The notes under the pieces were generated by a model. That model saw only the letters and a program-made list of their open reading frames with translations. It did no database searches and was not told the DNA's origin. Below, in pieces: positions 53,782-63,493 of a stretch of DNA of 64,000 nucleotides. Numbering within the stretch: position 1 is the stretch's first letter; every line of letters starts with the position of its first letter. Source of the DNA: JBKEDC01 sp047971925 (GTDB lineage: Bacteria; Bacteroidota; Bacteroidia; Bacteroidales; Prolixibacteraceae); assembly GCA_047971925.1 (NCBI GenBank), contig JBKEAC010000003.1, forward strand, positions 9,374 to 73,373, given 5' to 3'. The position numbers were made by a program, and so were the translations under genes.

Positions 53782-54717
53782 TTATTTCATCACTTTAGCA
53801 CTGAAAAATTGAAATATATCTTCAACAAACACATCTCTTAAAATAACTCTTTTATCTCTATCTAACAAATAAAGTGACGGTATGGACCTGATAGCGTAAA
53901 GCTGATTATCAACTAAAAGCTCTTCAGATGCATCATGTGAATTAATCCATGTTGAAGGAATTTTATCGGCATTTTGCTTCCAAAAATCCACATCATCATA
54001 TGGATAAAACGCTAAAATAGCCAAATCATGATTACCCTGTAATTCATTAATCAGAGATGAACTCATTAATGTTTCTTTCGCTTCCTTGCAATTGTGACAA
54101 TCTGGATCATAGAAAAATATCAATGTATATTTCGCTTTAATATCATGCAGATCTTCTTCTTTAGCATCAACTTTTTGATAAGTAAAATTAGCAGCAATAT
54201 CTCCTACTTTATTTTTATTGACTTCTTGAAACTGATAGTCATATCTTGATTTGTATATCGGATCAACATGCGCGTTAGCTAAAAGATTTTCAAGCACCTG
54301 AATATATTGTGCATCATTTCTCAGTGGAGATTCTGTTTCATATAAATAATGTTCAAATTTATCGGTAAACCAATTAAATTGATTCGATTGAGGTGCTACC
54401 TTATTAAAAAGCATCTGCAAACTTTTATCTATAATTTGAGATTCTGCTCGATTAAACAAATCTATATAGTTTGAAAAGGCCTGCTCTATTTCTTGACTTT
54501 TTTCCGATAAAGAATCTTGCGCATCGAGTCCATCCCAATAATGAACAAGCAAATATTCTAATCTATCTTTGTCCGTGTTTATTGCTACCGGTATCTTAGG
54601 TAACTCGAATGATTTTTGTGTTGAATCGATGTTTTTTTGTACTGTTGGCTTTGCACAAGATATATTGCAACATATAGCTAAAAATAAAACTATAACACCC
54701 TCTTTAAATTGTTTCAT
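53782..54717 (-). CDS. DUF5106/thioredoxin-like lipoprotein
   Basis: I chose the ATG at 54717 (MKQFKEGVIVLFLAICC) over a GTG nine codons upstream, because it begins a clean lipoprotein signal ending NISC. The 311 residues have an N-terminal DUF5106 helical part (about 35-165) and a thioredoxin-like part with YTLIFFYDPDCHNCKEAKE (CHNC active site) and the cis-Pro region IRSIPSLYLLD. This is a common Bacteroidota periplasmic thiol-disulphide protein attached to a membrane. Partner proteins are unknown. Confidence 0.88.
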   Translation of the reverse strand: MKQFKEGVIVLFLAICCNISCAKPTVQKNIDSTQKSFELPKIPVAINTDKDRLEYLLVHYWDGLDAQDSLSEKSQEIEQAFSNYIDLFNRAESQIIDKSLQMLFNKVAPQSNQFNWFTDKFEHYLYETESPLRNDAQYIQVLENLLANAHVDPIYKSRYDYQFQEVNKNKVGDIAANFTYQKVDAKEEDLHDIKAKYTLIFFYDPDCHNCKEAKETLMSSSLINELQGNHDLAILAFYPYDDVDFWKQNADKIPSTWINSHDASEELLVDNQLYAIRSIPSLYLLDRDKRVILRDVFVEDIFQFFSAKVMK

Positions 54718-55014
54718 CTTAATGTGAAGAATTAGTTTTAGCACAAAATAAATTCTTTAATTCGAAGTTGTCGAATTTCTATCGCTTTTTTTTCTTTTAT
54801 TCAGAAAAATTAATTGCTCACGCAGAAGTGTGGGGGGCTTTCCTCTGTTCAGGGAACGCTCACGCAGAAGTGCAGCAATGTTTTGCCGTAGTAGAAATGT
54901 CAATATTGTAATGCAGCTGCAAAAAAATTAACCGGGGGACTCATTTTGAGACGAATACTGATATTAATTTCATGCAGAATGCTATTCACATCTCTATAAA
55001 TCAAAATTTGCCAA

Positions 55015-55653
55015 TCAATCGACCACTTCTCGCACACAACGAGCAAAATACTGTCCCGAAGATTTCCCCGTAGAATAACAGCCCCCATTTTTAAAATACA
55101 CCCTCCAAGCACTCGATGATGATTGTTCTGTTAAGCACCAATAAGCATTCACATTTATGTTATCATCTGTATCATAAAACCCCTGTAAGCTTGAGTCTTC
55201 TGCTAAAAAAGTGGCTATAATAGGACTCATCACATAAATCAATAGAATCTCTTTTTGGGTTGGTAATCGCCAATCATCATGTCCTCCATACACCAAATTC
55301 CTACATGTATTAGCTGCTGTTGCCCACGTCATTTTTTGCCTTCCTCCTCCAGCCACAATTTGAGAACTTGAACTAATATCTCTAGGTGCTAGTTCTAATT
55401 TTTGAAATACAGTTGCATTTATTATCCCTGCACTCTGGTTTTCAGCTGAAGATGTCCAAGCTGAATTATTTGTCGATTTTCCCTCAAACCATTCTGTTTT
55501 TGAAGTTGAAGTAAACGAACCCACTGGCATTCCATTTTTAGCATCAAGGTGCAAAATTAAATGACCGTTAGCACCTTTCGATACTTTTTGTGCCATGCCC
55601 ATTAAAGGCAGAAGAAATATTGATAATCCAATAATTAAAACTTTATTTTTCAT
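55015..55653 (-). CDS. Secreted DUF1566-like domain protein of the fimbrial locus
   Basis: I chose the ATG at 55653 (MKNKVLIIGLSIFLLPLMG, signal peptide to AQ) over an upstream GTG. The 212-residue protein has a DUF1566/Lcl-like C-terminal domain: TWATAANTCRNLVYGGHDDW, RLPTQKEILLIYVM, AYWCLTEQSSSSAWRVYF and a final ARCVREV. The same domain ends the 897-residue fimbrial protein encoded 2 bp upstream, so both may be adhesive subunits or tip parts. No lipobox is present, unlike the other fimbrial genes. Last gene of the operon. Confidence 0.72.
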   Translation of the reverse strand: MKNKVLIIGLSIFLLPLMGMAQKVSKGANGHLILHLDAKNGMPVGSFTSTSKTEWFEGKSTNNSAWTSSAENQSAGIINATVFQKLELAPRDISSSSQIVAGGGRQKMTWATAANTCRNLVYGGHDDWRLPTQKEILLIYVMSPIIATFLAEDSSLQGFYDTDDNINVNAYWCLTEQSSSSAWRVYFKNGGCYSTGKSSGQYFARCVREVVD

Positions 55654-55693
55654 TGTCTCTTTTTTAATAGTTACATATAAATATCTACACACG

Positions 55694-58387
55694 CTACTTT
55701 GCTTTTCTCACACATCGAAGCCTATTCGTATTGGTTTTTGACCCTCCCATTGTATGACCTTCATCGTTTTTAACAAACCTAGTAATCCAAGCCTGATTCT
55801 CATATCCTTCAATTTCCGATGATGTCCAGTATGTACCTTCGCTTAATTTGGTTGTTGATGAAAAACTTCCCTCAATAATCCAAATAGCAAAGAGTTGTGC
55901 TTTCGATGGTAAATACCACACATAATTACTATCATCTACTCCTGTTATCGTTTCACTTTCAGCATTCATTTGAAAGCAAGTTCTGGCTGCTGGGAAATCA
56001 TAAGCTGCATTATTTCGGGATATATTCATCAAGTCGAGCGTGTTTTGTTTTCCATTCATGTTATTAATAATACCAATTGGATCGGTATTATTTTGCCATG
56101 TAATTGAACCACTTTCATCGGTATCTTGAAGATACAATCGGTGTTCGAAATGACGTTTTCCATCAACATCCTCTACAATATTTCCTGAAAAATATCCCGC
56201 ATAAAGATGTTCTTCTGCACGAATATAAACTAATTTTTCAGAAAAATCAGATAAGTTTTTAAGGTGAATTATTGCTGTTTTGTTATGCTTATCAACACCT
56301 TCTACTGAGTTACCCATTTTGAACTTAATGTCATCGCCATAAATCACCTGATTTCCACCTTTCAATCCCAATAGCATTGTTTCTTCATCTTGCAAAATAT
56401 CATATTCATCTTCTATTTGCGCTACTTCCCAGGCATAATTTGAATATACTGTTACTGCTTCTACCTGCCCACCCAGAACATAGCCATTGCCATCGGTGCT
56501 AAATGTCATGTTAAATGAAGACTGGCGCACCACGAGCGAAGCACTTAACACACCATCGCCATCGGTTGTGGTGAATGCAAAGCTTGTTGTTTTTTCGGCA
56601 AACGGATTACCTTCCAAAAGTGTTGAAGAGAACGCATCGGGTTCGATTATATAGGTTAATTCGCCATCGGTTTCGGTGTCTATCACACCAGCTTGAGGAA
56701 AACCTTCTCCTATTAGAGGTATTGATGATAGTTTATTCACTGAGATATTTAATGCCGCATTGATGGGTGTCCACTTCACGGTAACAGTTCGTGGAGCTGG
56801 CTTTGCATTTGGGTAGGCATTAAAATAGAGATAGGTAATTTCGTTACCTTTCTCATCATAAATTTTTAACGATAGAGCTTGCTTCTTCAATTGAATTACT
56901 TCTATGGCAAATCTCAATCTTCCAGCAGCAATCGTAACAATAGCTGAGCGCTGAATTCCTGAATTATTCAAATCAACAAAACACCCTACCTTTGCTTTTA
57001 CATTTGCTTCTCCTGAATTTTGCGATAAAGTTAACCACTTAGCGTCGTTTGCACTACCGCTTTGAGCATCAACAATACTTTCCACATACCAACCCGATTT
57101 ACCCTCTGATGAGCTTGTGATATAATCGGTTAGAATTGTAATGACATTATAATCTTCAATGATATTGGTTTTAAATTCTTCGCGCCACATCGTAATTGAA
57201 TCAGTGCTAACCGCTAGTGTACTTTGCCCATCGAAAACTAAGTTATCTAAGCCCGCTTCATTCCAATAGAGAATATTCGTACTCATATTTTCTGCTTTTG
57301 AACGATATGCGATATCGGGTGTAGTGTAGCCACTACCAGTTACTTGCACAATGTTCACCACATATTTATTATTGCGCAAAATATCTAAATAGCTTTGTTT
57401 CCCTTGTGCATCTTTTGTGATAAAATCAACACGATAGAATGTTTCGTCGGTATCTCCATCAAAAAGTCCTCCCACAACCAAACAAGTAGCTTTCATCTTA
57501 TCGTTATCGGAAGGAGCTTTTGTTTCAAAGGTGTAAATAGCTCCTTTCATGGCGATATCTTCTTTTCCAGGAGCTGTAAAATCACGATATTCAATAGGTG
57601 AATCGGTTGTTTTTACATCATGTGGCAATGTGGGAGCTGTTACGCTTTTATAACCATCAACAAGAACCATCGTTTCATCAGATGGAACCACCATCCCACT
57701 GCGATTACTATTATATAAGTATACCGATTTGAGTTTAAATTTTTCGGTTAATCCAGTTATCGACTCATCGAGTTGCACTTCCACTTTGGCTACCATGCGC
57801 ATCAAATCGATTGTTTCATTAATAGCTGTGGTTGTACCCGTAATAACCTGTTGAGAACTTTCTCCCCACATAGGTAAAGCTCTGAAATCAGCATCATTAA
57901 GGGCATTCCATCTATCATCAGCATAGTCTAAACTTACCTCCAATGCACCAAGCACAGTTTCTTTATCCTGTCCATACCATGCCGAAAAATTGCTTGTTAT
58001 ATTTGAAACCTCCGATGCTGCATTTGCTATAACAACAAACTGTTGTGCATTATCTTGAACTCTAACCACAACATTATAACTACCATTAGGCAAATAATTG
58101 GCTACAGCTGCATATTGAAATGCTGTTGTTCCATCTGCCAGCTCTTTAAATGATAGTACATTTATTGTTTCAATTGCAGATTCGGATGTTGTACTTATTG
58201 ATTTACTTTGAGCAATAGACGAACTATTAGGAACCGAAAATTGCATTGATATTTCTCGTTCAATTACATCGGTATTTTCTCCATCAAAACCATCAATCTC
58301 CCTATTGCAAGAAGCGAATGGGAGTAAAAAAAGTAATAACAGTAATAATCTCATGTTGTGCGGTTCTAAATAAAATATTTTTTTCAT
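55694..58387 (-). CDS. Large Mfa-type fimbrial protein, candidate tip adhesin
   Basis: 897 residues; the second Met (12) begins a textbook lipoprotein signal, MRLLLLLLFLLPFASC, so translation may start at 58354. Residues 30-360 form an Mfa1/FimA-like fimbrillin N-terminal domain (LMRMVAKVEVQLD resembles the conserved block of these subunits). The middle 370-720 is built of Ig-like/BACON-type beta domains (VSTDSITMWREEF, TVKWTPINAALNISV). The C-terminus is a DUF1566-like domain (YVWYLPSKAQLFAIWII, YWTSSEIEGYENQAWITRF, RLRCVRKA). The size and terminal domain suggest the distal tip of a type V pilus. Processing by an arginine-type protease is known for the Porphyromonas homologues; not shown here. 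Confidence 0.75.
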   Translation of the reverse strand: MKKIFYLEPHNMRLLLLLLFLLPFASCNREIDGFDGENTDVIEREISMQFSVPNSSSIAQSKSISTTSESAIETINVLSFKELADGTTAFQYAAVANYLPNGSYNVVVRVQDNAQQFVVIANAASEVSNITSNFSAWYGQDKETVLGALEVSLDYADDRWNALNDADFRALPMWGESSQQVITGTTTAINETIDLMRMVAKVEVQLDESITGLTEKFKLKSVYLYNSNRSGMVVPSDETMVLVDGYKSVTAPTLPHDVKTTDSPIEYRDFTAPGKEDIAMKGAIYTFETKAPSDNDKMKATCLVVGGLFDGDTDETFYRVDFITKDAQGKQSYLDILRNNKYVVNIVQVTGSGYTTPDIAYRSKAENMSTNILYWNEAGLDNLVFDGQSTLAVSTDSITMWREEFKTNIIEDYNVITILTDYITSSSEGKSGWYVESIVDAQSGSANDAKWLTLSQNSGEANVKAKVGCFVDLNNSGIQRSAIVTIAAGRLRFAIEVIQLKKQALSLKIYDEKGNEITYLYFNAYPNAKPAPRTVTVKWTPINAALNISVNKLSSIPLIGEGFPQAGVIDTETDGELTYIIEPDAFSSTLLEGNPFAEKTTSFAFTTTDGDGVLSASLVVRQSSFNMTFSTDGNGYVLGGQVEAVTVYSNYAWEVAQIEDEYDILQDEETMLLGLKGGNQVIYGDDIKFKMGNSVEGVDKHNKTAIIHLKNLSDFSEKLVYIRAEEHLYAGYFSGNIVEDVDGKRHFEHRLYLQDTDESGSITWQNNTDPIGIINNMNGKQNTLDLMNISRNNAAYDFPAARTCFQMNAESETITGVDDSNYVWYLPSKAQLFAIWIIEGSFSSTTKLSEGTYWTSSEIEGYENQAWITRFVKNDEGHTMGGSKTNTNRLRCVRKAK

Positions 58388-58392
58388 AGAAA

Positions 58393-59403
58393 TTAATTTC
58401 CAATAACATCTGTGGAGTCATCAATCACCCAATCATCAATTGATATTATAACAGAAAAATCGGGTTGAAAGTTTAATTTCACATTAAAATTATGTTTTGC
58501 ATCAAAATCAATATCTTTTCCGTTATATGCTTTTTTGATTATCTCAATCAGATCATCCTCATCTCCATTTTGCGGATAAATAGTCTTCCCCGTCGTTTGA
58601 TTTATCAATGCCATTCTCACAATTCGATCTTCGCTAATCTTTAAAACTCTGAGCGAACAACTAAGGATTTGAGCTAATTCATCTTTCTGTTGTAAAGTTT
58701 CTTTATATTGAAACATATCAAAATCTAGATAGTTAGCCTCAAAATCATATGCTCCATTGCTATCATCCAAAGTAAATGTATATTCATCGCTATTTGCAGG
58801 CAAACCTTCCACCGTTAAATTAATCATGTTAGAAATGCGATTTACTGGAATATTCACTTCATCGTGTCCATCGAAATTGATTTGTTGAATTATGTCGCCA
58901 TGCAGTAAGGCCTGTAGTTCATTTCCAATTACTCTATTTTCCGATAGATTAAGCTGAAGCATTAATTCTGATTTATTTTTTTTTACACTTCTCACCTTTT
59001 CATCTCCTATTATTTTATAATATGAATCAGGTGTGTTTATCCAAGCCACAAATTCATACTTACCTGCAACTTTAAAATTTGGCAAGGTGTCTAGCTCATA
59101 GGTATGCCCAAATATTGGATTTTCAATATTCAATTGGTTAGCAAAATTTCCGTCTTCATCAAACACATAAATAACAATGTATTTTGCTATTTCTTGTAAG
59201 TCTAAATTATCAGCATCTGAAATAGCTTCTGTAAATTTCAATTCAAAATGCATTTTTGTATTCATGGCATCTTCACAATCTTCTAACTTATCAGCTACTA
59301 AACTACATGATGATGCTATAAACAACAGTGATAATACAGTGTAAAAAATGTGAGATGATAATTTTTTCCTCATGAAGCAAATACTTGTAATCAAATAAAG
59401 CAT
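58393..59403 (-). CDS. Mfa2/FimB-like fimbrial anchor lipoprotein
   Basis: 336 residues; the second Met (11) starts the likely true signal peptide MRKKLSSHIFYTVLSLLF with lipobox IASSC, so the start may be 59373. The body reads as a FimB/Mfa2 anchor: IAKYIVIYVFDEDGNF, VAGKYEFVAWINTPD, ELQALLHGDIIQQ, VPVN-type repeat INFDGHDEVNIPVNRISNMI, and NFNVKLNFQPDFSVIISIDD near the C-terminus. Such proteins fix the pilus to the outer membrane and limit its length. Order in this operon (shaft, anchor, tip) matches other type V loci. Confidence 0.8.
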   Translation of the reverse strand: MLYLITSICFMRKKLSSHIFYTVLSLLFIASSCSLVADKLEDCEDAMNTKMHFELKFTEAISDADNLDLQEIAKYIVIYVFDEDGNFANQLNIENPIFGHTYELDTLPNFKVAGKYEFVAWINTPDSYYKIIGDEKVRSVKKNKSELMLQLNLSENRVIGNELQALLHGDIIQQINFDGHDEVNIPVNRISNMINLTVEGLPANSDEYTFTLDDSNGAYDFEANYLDFDMFQYKETLQQKDELAQILSCSLRVLKISEDRIVRMALINQTTGKTIYPQNGDEDDLIEIIKKAYNGKDIDFDAKHNFNVKLNFQPDFSVIISIDDWVIDDSTDVIGN

Positions 59404-59472
59404 TAAACACGCAGTTTAAAATAAAGCAAGGGAAAGCTTTTAATAACAAAGTTTCCCTTGCGTTTTAAACAA

Positions 59473-60813
59473 CTAATTTCCTAATATATAATCATCTTCA
59501 ATAGCTGTATTCCAATCCAAAACATTAATTAAAACAATAATTGAAGCTTCATCTTCTGGCGTTTTTTCTAATTCTACCGGATCATTTACAATTTCTTTTG
59601 GGCGACCAATTGTTGTTATTCCTTGTATTGTGCATCGTTGAAAGTTGTTACGAATAATATCCCATCTAGCTTCTCCTTGAGAACTATTTTTATTCAACCA
59701 CAAATACCAGTAACAGTAGCCACCAGTATAAGTAATCACACTTGCAGCTGTCAAACCATTTTCAACAGCTACTGCTTCTGCAAATGTCTTATCGTAAGTG
59801 TAAAACTGACCAAGAGATGCTTGCACTAACATATAAAATGTTTTGGCGCTCGATTCTGTGTTTGTAATTTTTTTATAACCATTTTGATTATCGGTTCCAT
59901 TTGCATAAACCAATACTTCTTTAGGCACGAAAGTTGCACGAACAGTGGCATAGGTTATTTCTTTTTTCCGTTTTCCTTCCGATGTATTTTCTGAAGCATA
60001 AATCGTTTTCAAATCGGCCAATGATGTTCCCGCTTCCGACACATTCACATAATCAGTTATTGCATTGACCGAGATAAAGTCATTTGATAAATAATCATCT
60101 AATTTCCAGTTTGGATCAACATTTAAATCGTGGGGGAGTAAATATTGCTTTGTATTAAAATTTTGAATGGCAAATTGCAACTGCCCCAAGGTGCCATCAG
60201 CAATACCCATAGTCATATCACTAGCCTTTTCTACCGTAATTTTAGCCACCATGCGTTCCACATTCACTTCAACAGAATTTGTAGCTTCTTTAACCAAAGT
60301 CTGCTTTTTAGCTACTTTTGAAAACATAGGTAGTCCGTTAGCTAGTGTTGCAATTGTAGCTTTGCTAAATGTCTGCGATTTTGCATTAAAATCTTTATAT
60401 GCTAAACCCTCTACCGATTCTGCTATTTCAGCGGGTAAATTCACACCTACTAAAATAATCTTCTCGCCAACTGTTGATTCAATTTCGTTATTAATTCCAT
60501 AAGTTCCATCACCTTTATCGGTGAAATCAGTCGATTCAAATCGATTGTGCGACTGAAATGTTCCATATTGAGTATAAATCAATACATCAATTGAGTTAAC
60601 CTTCGACTCTGCCGCAGTTGCAGTTCGTGTTTTAGTACTGAATGATTTCTCTGATTTTGCCGATTCTGCATCTGATAAAGGCATAATCATCGAAAGATTT
60701 ACATAGGCAACATCTTTACTACCCTCAGGATTTTCTGAATCTTTTGAGCAAGATGTAAAACCAATGCCTAACAAAAAGCAGGCAATAATTACATGTCTAA
60801 AATTCTTTTTCAT
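59473..60813 (-). CDS. Mfa1-like major fimbrial subunit (fimbrillin)
   Basis: A 446-residue lipoprotein (MKKNFRHVIIACFLLGIGF then TSCSKDSENP). The fold follows Mfa1/FimA: VAYVNLSMIMPLSD, KVNSIDVLIYTQYGTFQSHN, GEKIILVGVNLP, NSVEVNVERMVAKITVEKA (a well-conserved block), and a C-terminal VNVLDWN-like strand (IIVLINVLDWNTAIEDDYIL). In type V pili the lipoprotein is cut and the C-terminal strand of one subunit completes the next. Expected to be the shaft. Encoded 10 bp after the DUF3575 protein gene. Confidence 0.85.
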   Translation of the reverse strand: MKKNFRHVIIACFLLGIGFTSCSKDSENPEGSKDVAYVNLSMIMPLSDAESAKSEKSFSTKTRTATAAESKVNSIDVLIYTQYGTFQSHNRFESTDFTDKGDGTYGINNEIESTVGEKIILVGVNLPAEIAESVEGLAYKDFNAKSQTFSKATIATLANGLPMFSKVAKKQTLVKEATNSVEVNVERMVAKITVEKASDMTMGIADGTLGQLQFAIQNFNTKQYLLPHDLNVDPNWKLDDYLSNDFISVNAITDYVNVSEAGTSLADLKTIYASENTSEGKRKKEITYATVRATFVPKEVLVYANGTDNQNGYKKITNTESSAKTFYMLVQASLGQFYTYDKTFAEAVAVENGLTAASVITYTGGYCYWYLWLNKNSSQGEARWDIIRNNFQRCTIQGITTIGRPKEIVNDPVELEKTPEDEASIIVLINVLDWNTAIEDDYILGN

Positions 60814-60822
60814 TTCTTAAAT

Positions 60823-62475
60823 TTAATATATTATTTTATTTATTTCCTTATATTTATTAAGCTCCACAATATTACTCAATGCTTCTTTAGATCCCTGTTC
60901 AATTGCTTTATTAAAATATTCCAGAGCACTTTGCAATTCATTTTTCTTGAAAAATACTATTGCTTGATTGTTATAATATGATGCTGAATGATGTTTCACT
61001 TGCTGTAAATATTGAGCTGCATTTTCAAGATTATCTTTGGTAAGTGCCACCGCTGCAGCATTAATAATCAACTCATCTTTTAATGGAAATTGTTGAGTCA
61101 TTTGATTAAGTAAATCAGCATATTCTGAACTTCCTACTTGGAATAATTGTAGAAGTTGAATCCATTCGTTTTCAATCAAGCTCGATGGATTTATTTCGTA
61201 GGCTGCTAAAACTTCATCATCAGTTCGAGCCCGTACTAAATAAGTAACAACACAATCTACCCGTCGAAGATGTGAAAATAATTCTATTTCCATTTGCTTG
61301 TAGCTTTGCGGTGCTTCCTTTTTCATTATCCACTCTCTATTGTAATAACTTTTTTCTTCTGCAATAATTGCCTGCATTCTAGACTTGTTTGCCAATTCAT
61401 TTTCTTGAATCCATTGCTGCACACTCATCCAATCCTCTCCTATTGCCTCAATTTCAATTTTATCGGTTTTAATCTTTGAGTTTGAAAAATATAATTTCAC
61501 AGCATTTGCCCGCTCTCTACTTACCTGACGATTAAAGATTTCTGTACCTCTCAAACAAGAATAGCCTTTTAATTTAATTTGAAGAATAGTTGACGTCTGA
61601 TTTTTCTCAATCATACTCAATCCATCATTTAGTTCTCTGATCGCATCGGCATTGTGATGATATTCATTCAAAAATATGCTATTCCCAAGGTCAAAATAAA
61701 AGCTCAACTTAAAGCTATCTTCTTTATCCTTCAATTGATTGGCTGCAATGTTTTCAAAAGAAACAGAAAATAAAGGTTCATAAATTTCTTGAGAAACGCT
61801 TTCCTTAAGTTCCTCAAGTTCATTTACTGAGTTAAATTCATTAAATTCTGCCTCCTTATCATCATGTTTTCCAATACCATAAACTAAATTAATTGCCAAT
61901 TGTGTCGGACCAACATAATTTTTCGTTTTTTTGTCTACTTTCAATGCACACTTTTCACAACCAAAAACATCATATTCAAGATATTCATATCCAAATCCAA
62001 CAACAGCTTCTAATCCCCATCGTAGTGTCTTACCGAAATTCCACCGGTAGCCATAGCTTAAACCTGCTCCAACACCCCAGCCCTCTAGTCGATGATCATA
62101 CATGTAATCAGAAATAGGAAGGTGACTCACATTATAATATCCCCAATTGGTTTGGAAACCAAAAAAATGACCAGCAAAAGACTGCTTAGTCCACCACTTC
62201 AATTCTGGTTCTACTAAGATATGTTTCCAATGTCGGTGATTTCTAAACTCAAAAGGATTAATTTCACCGTTCATGCCGAATGAAACTTGATTACTTAATG
62301 GAAATTCTAAGCCCAAATTTAATGTCGTTGTGATATCAGAAAGCAAATTTGTTTTCAAATAGAAATCATAATTGGGCAATTCCCCTTCTCGTTCAAATCT
62401 GCTTTGCGCATTTGCTGAAAGGAATAAATAGAGAAATATATTAAAGAGACTTAAACGAATTATGTAATTTTTCAA
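60823..62475 (-). CDS. DUF3575 barrel / OmpA-like / TPR outer-membrane protein of the fimbrial locus
   Basis: A 550-residue exported protein (signal peptide to about 24, LFLSANAQ). Residues 38-205 form a DUF3575 membrane barrel (YLKTNLLSDITTTLNLGLEF, HILVEPELKWWTKQSFAGHF, VGAGLSYGYRWNFG). An OmpA-like periplasmic segment follows (IKLKGYSCLRGTEIFNRQVS, RERANAVKLYF), and the end has TPR-like repeats (SASYYNNQAIVFFKKNELQS). DUF3575/DUF3868 proteins precede fimbrillin genes in many Bacteroidales loci and probably help anchor or assemble the pilus. First gene of the five-gene operon. Confidence 0.83.
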   Translation of the reverse strand: MKNYIIRLSLFNIFLYLFLSANAQSRFEREGELPNYDFYLKTNLLSDITTTLNLGLEFPLSNQVSFGMNGEINPFEFRNHRHWKHILVEPELKWWTKQSFAGHFFGFQTNWGYYNVSHLPISDYMYDHRLEGWGVGAGLSYGYRWNFGKTLRWGLEAVVGFGYEYLEYDVFGCEKCALKVDKKTKNYVGPTQLAINLVYGIGKHDDKEAEFNEFNSVNELEELKESVSQEIYEPLFSVSFENIAANQLKDKEDSFKLSFYFDLGNSIFLNEYHHNADAIRELNDGLSMIEKNQTSTILQIKLKGYSCLRGTEIFNRQVSRERANAVKLYFSNSKIKTDKIEIEAIGEDWMSVQQWIQENELANKSRMQAIIAEEKSYYNREWIMKKEAPQSYKQMEIELFSHLRRVDCVVTYLVRARTDDEVLAAYEINPSSLIENEWIQLLQLFQVGSSEYADLLNQMTQQFPLKDELIINAAAVALTKDNLENAAQYLQQVKHHSASYYNNQAIVFFKKNELQSALEYFNKAIEQGSKEALSNIVELNKYKEINKIIY

Positions 62476-62608
62476 AGCACGTGTGTAATTAAATTATTGT
62501 ATGATTTTTTATATCCATTCGGAAATTATTATTCTCGAAAAAAAAATAAATCTTTCAATATGCCTAACCAGTTTTCTTAAAACGTTGCAAAATAACAATT
62601 TTAAGCCG

Positions 62609-62616
62609 CAAATATA
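62609..62616 (-). promoter_or_regulatory. -7 element for the fimbrial operon
   Basis: The minus strand reads TATATTTG, matching TAnnTTTG, about 133 nt upstream of the DUF3575 gene. Without a -33 box this is tentative. It is not flanked by obvious inverted repeats of the kind that switch promoters by inversion. Confidence 0.4.
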
Positions 62617-62829
62617 ATATCTTTTCCTATTTAATTATTGATTATTATCAAGTATTAAGATGTGTGCAACTTATTTATAAAGATAACACTATACTCATCA
62701 AAATGTTTAATAATTTCTCATGAATTGCAGAATGATTCTATGCAATATAACGAGTATTGCAATTATGATAGAATTGCTTTGTGTTTAGATGGATACTTTG
62801 CTTAACAAAACAAGGCTGAACGTAATAAT

Positions 62830-63452
62830 CAAATTAATATATAATCTACTCAACTTATGCGGTGCAGTACAATATCGTAGTTAAAACACAACTCACTACA
62901 ATATAAATACAGACTTAATTTGCCTTGTGTGAAAATTTATCAGCAATTAATTTTGCTTAATTCACCTCATGAGAAAAATATGGACAAATAAGTTTGCTTA
63001 TTTCACCTCATGAGAAAATTTATCACCCAATAAGTTTGCTTATTTTAACATATCAAAAAAAATATGGACAAATAAGCTTGCTTATTTCACCTCATGAGAA
63101 AATTTATCACCCAATAAGTTTGCTTATTTTAACATATCAAAAAAAATATGGACAAATAAGCTTGCTTATTTCACCACATGAAAAAAAATATCACCCAATA
63201 AGTTTGCTTATTTTAACATATCAAAAAAAATATGGACAAATAAGCTTGCTTAATTTGCCTCATGAAAAAAAATATCACCCAATAAGTTCTTATAAAACTC
63301 TTGATTGAGAACGCATATTGCCCATTGAGCATGCCCTTTGATGATGATTGAGTACTAATCAGATTGAATAATCCAATTGAACAACGTGATTAAGCTTAAC
63401 GCATTCATTAAATACCGTTGAAACATAAATATGCACAACACTCTTCGTTAAT
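62830..63452 (-). mobile_element. Interspersed element C (partly decayed), with 42-bp array
   Basis: On the minus strand the inner left module starts at 63452 (TTAACGAAGAGTG) and matches A and B through ATTTAATGAATGCG and TCTCAATCAAGAGTTTTATA. The array follows, then a right flank sharing ATTTATATTGTAGT and TTTAACTACGAT with element A. Neither end retains the GTTGGCGGAATT inverted repeat, so both outer edges are degraded or replaced; the listed lower boundary is approximate. Confidence 0.65.
62920..63292 (-). repeat. 42-bp tandem array in element C, about nine units
   Basis: Units of exactly 42 nt in two alternating types (84-bp super-period): one with TCACCTCATGAGAAAATTT or a close variant plus ATCACCCAATAAGTTTGC, the other with TTTTAACATATC plus eight A and ATGGACAAATAAGCTTGC. 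The alternation is nearly perfect over four double units, which suggests recent expansion by 84-bp steps. Confidence 0.92.
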
Positions 63453-63493
63453 GGGGCTTCTAAAAACAATATTTAGAAGTCCCCATATATCTT

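Noticed and set aside
54816..54872. 15-bp direct repeat GCTCACGCAGAAGTG, two copies 42 bp apart
   Set aside because: The spacing equals the array period but the sequence is unrelated, and only two copies exist; probably a local duplication.
54900..55112. 70-codon minus-strand ORF overlapping the DUF1566-like gene
   Set aside because: It lies in another frame over the end of a gene with clear domain content and has no protein-like pattern.
62640..62880. Invertible promoter for the fimbrial operon
   Set aside because: Only imperfect GCAAT/ATTGC repeats are present; no pair of long inverted repeats flanks the promoter element and no invertase gene is nearby.
62994..63308. Open frame with a 14-residue repeat in the arrays (also 42421-42669)
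   Set aside because: The array has a period divisible by three, so several frames on both strands stay open. There is no plausible start, signal or conserved protein end, and array A has drifted with frame-breaking changes.
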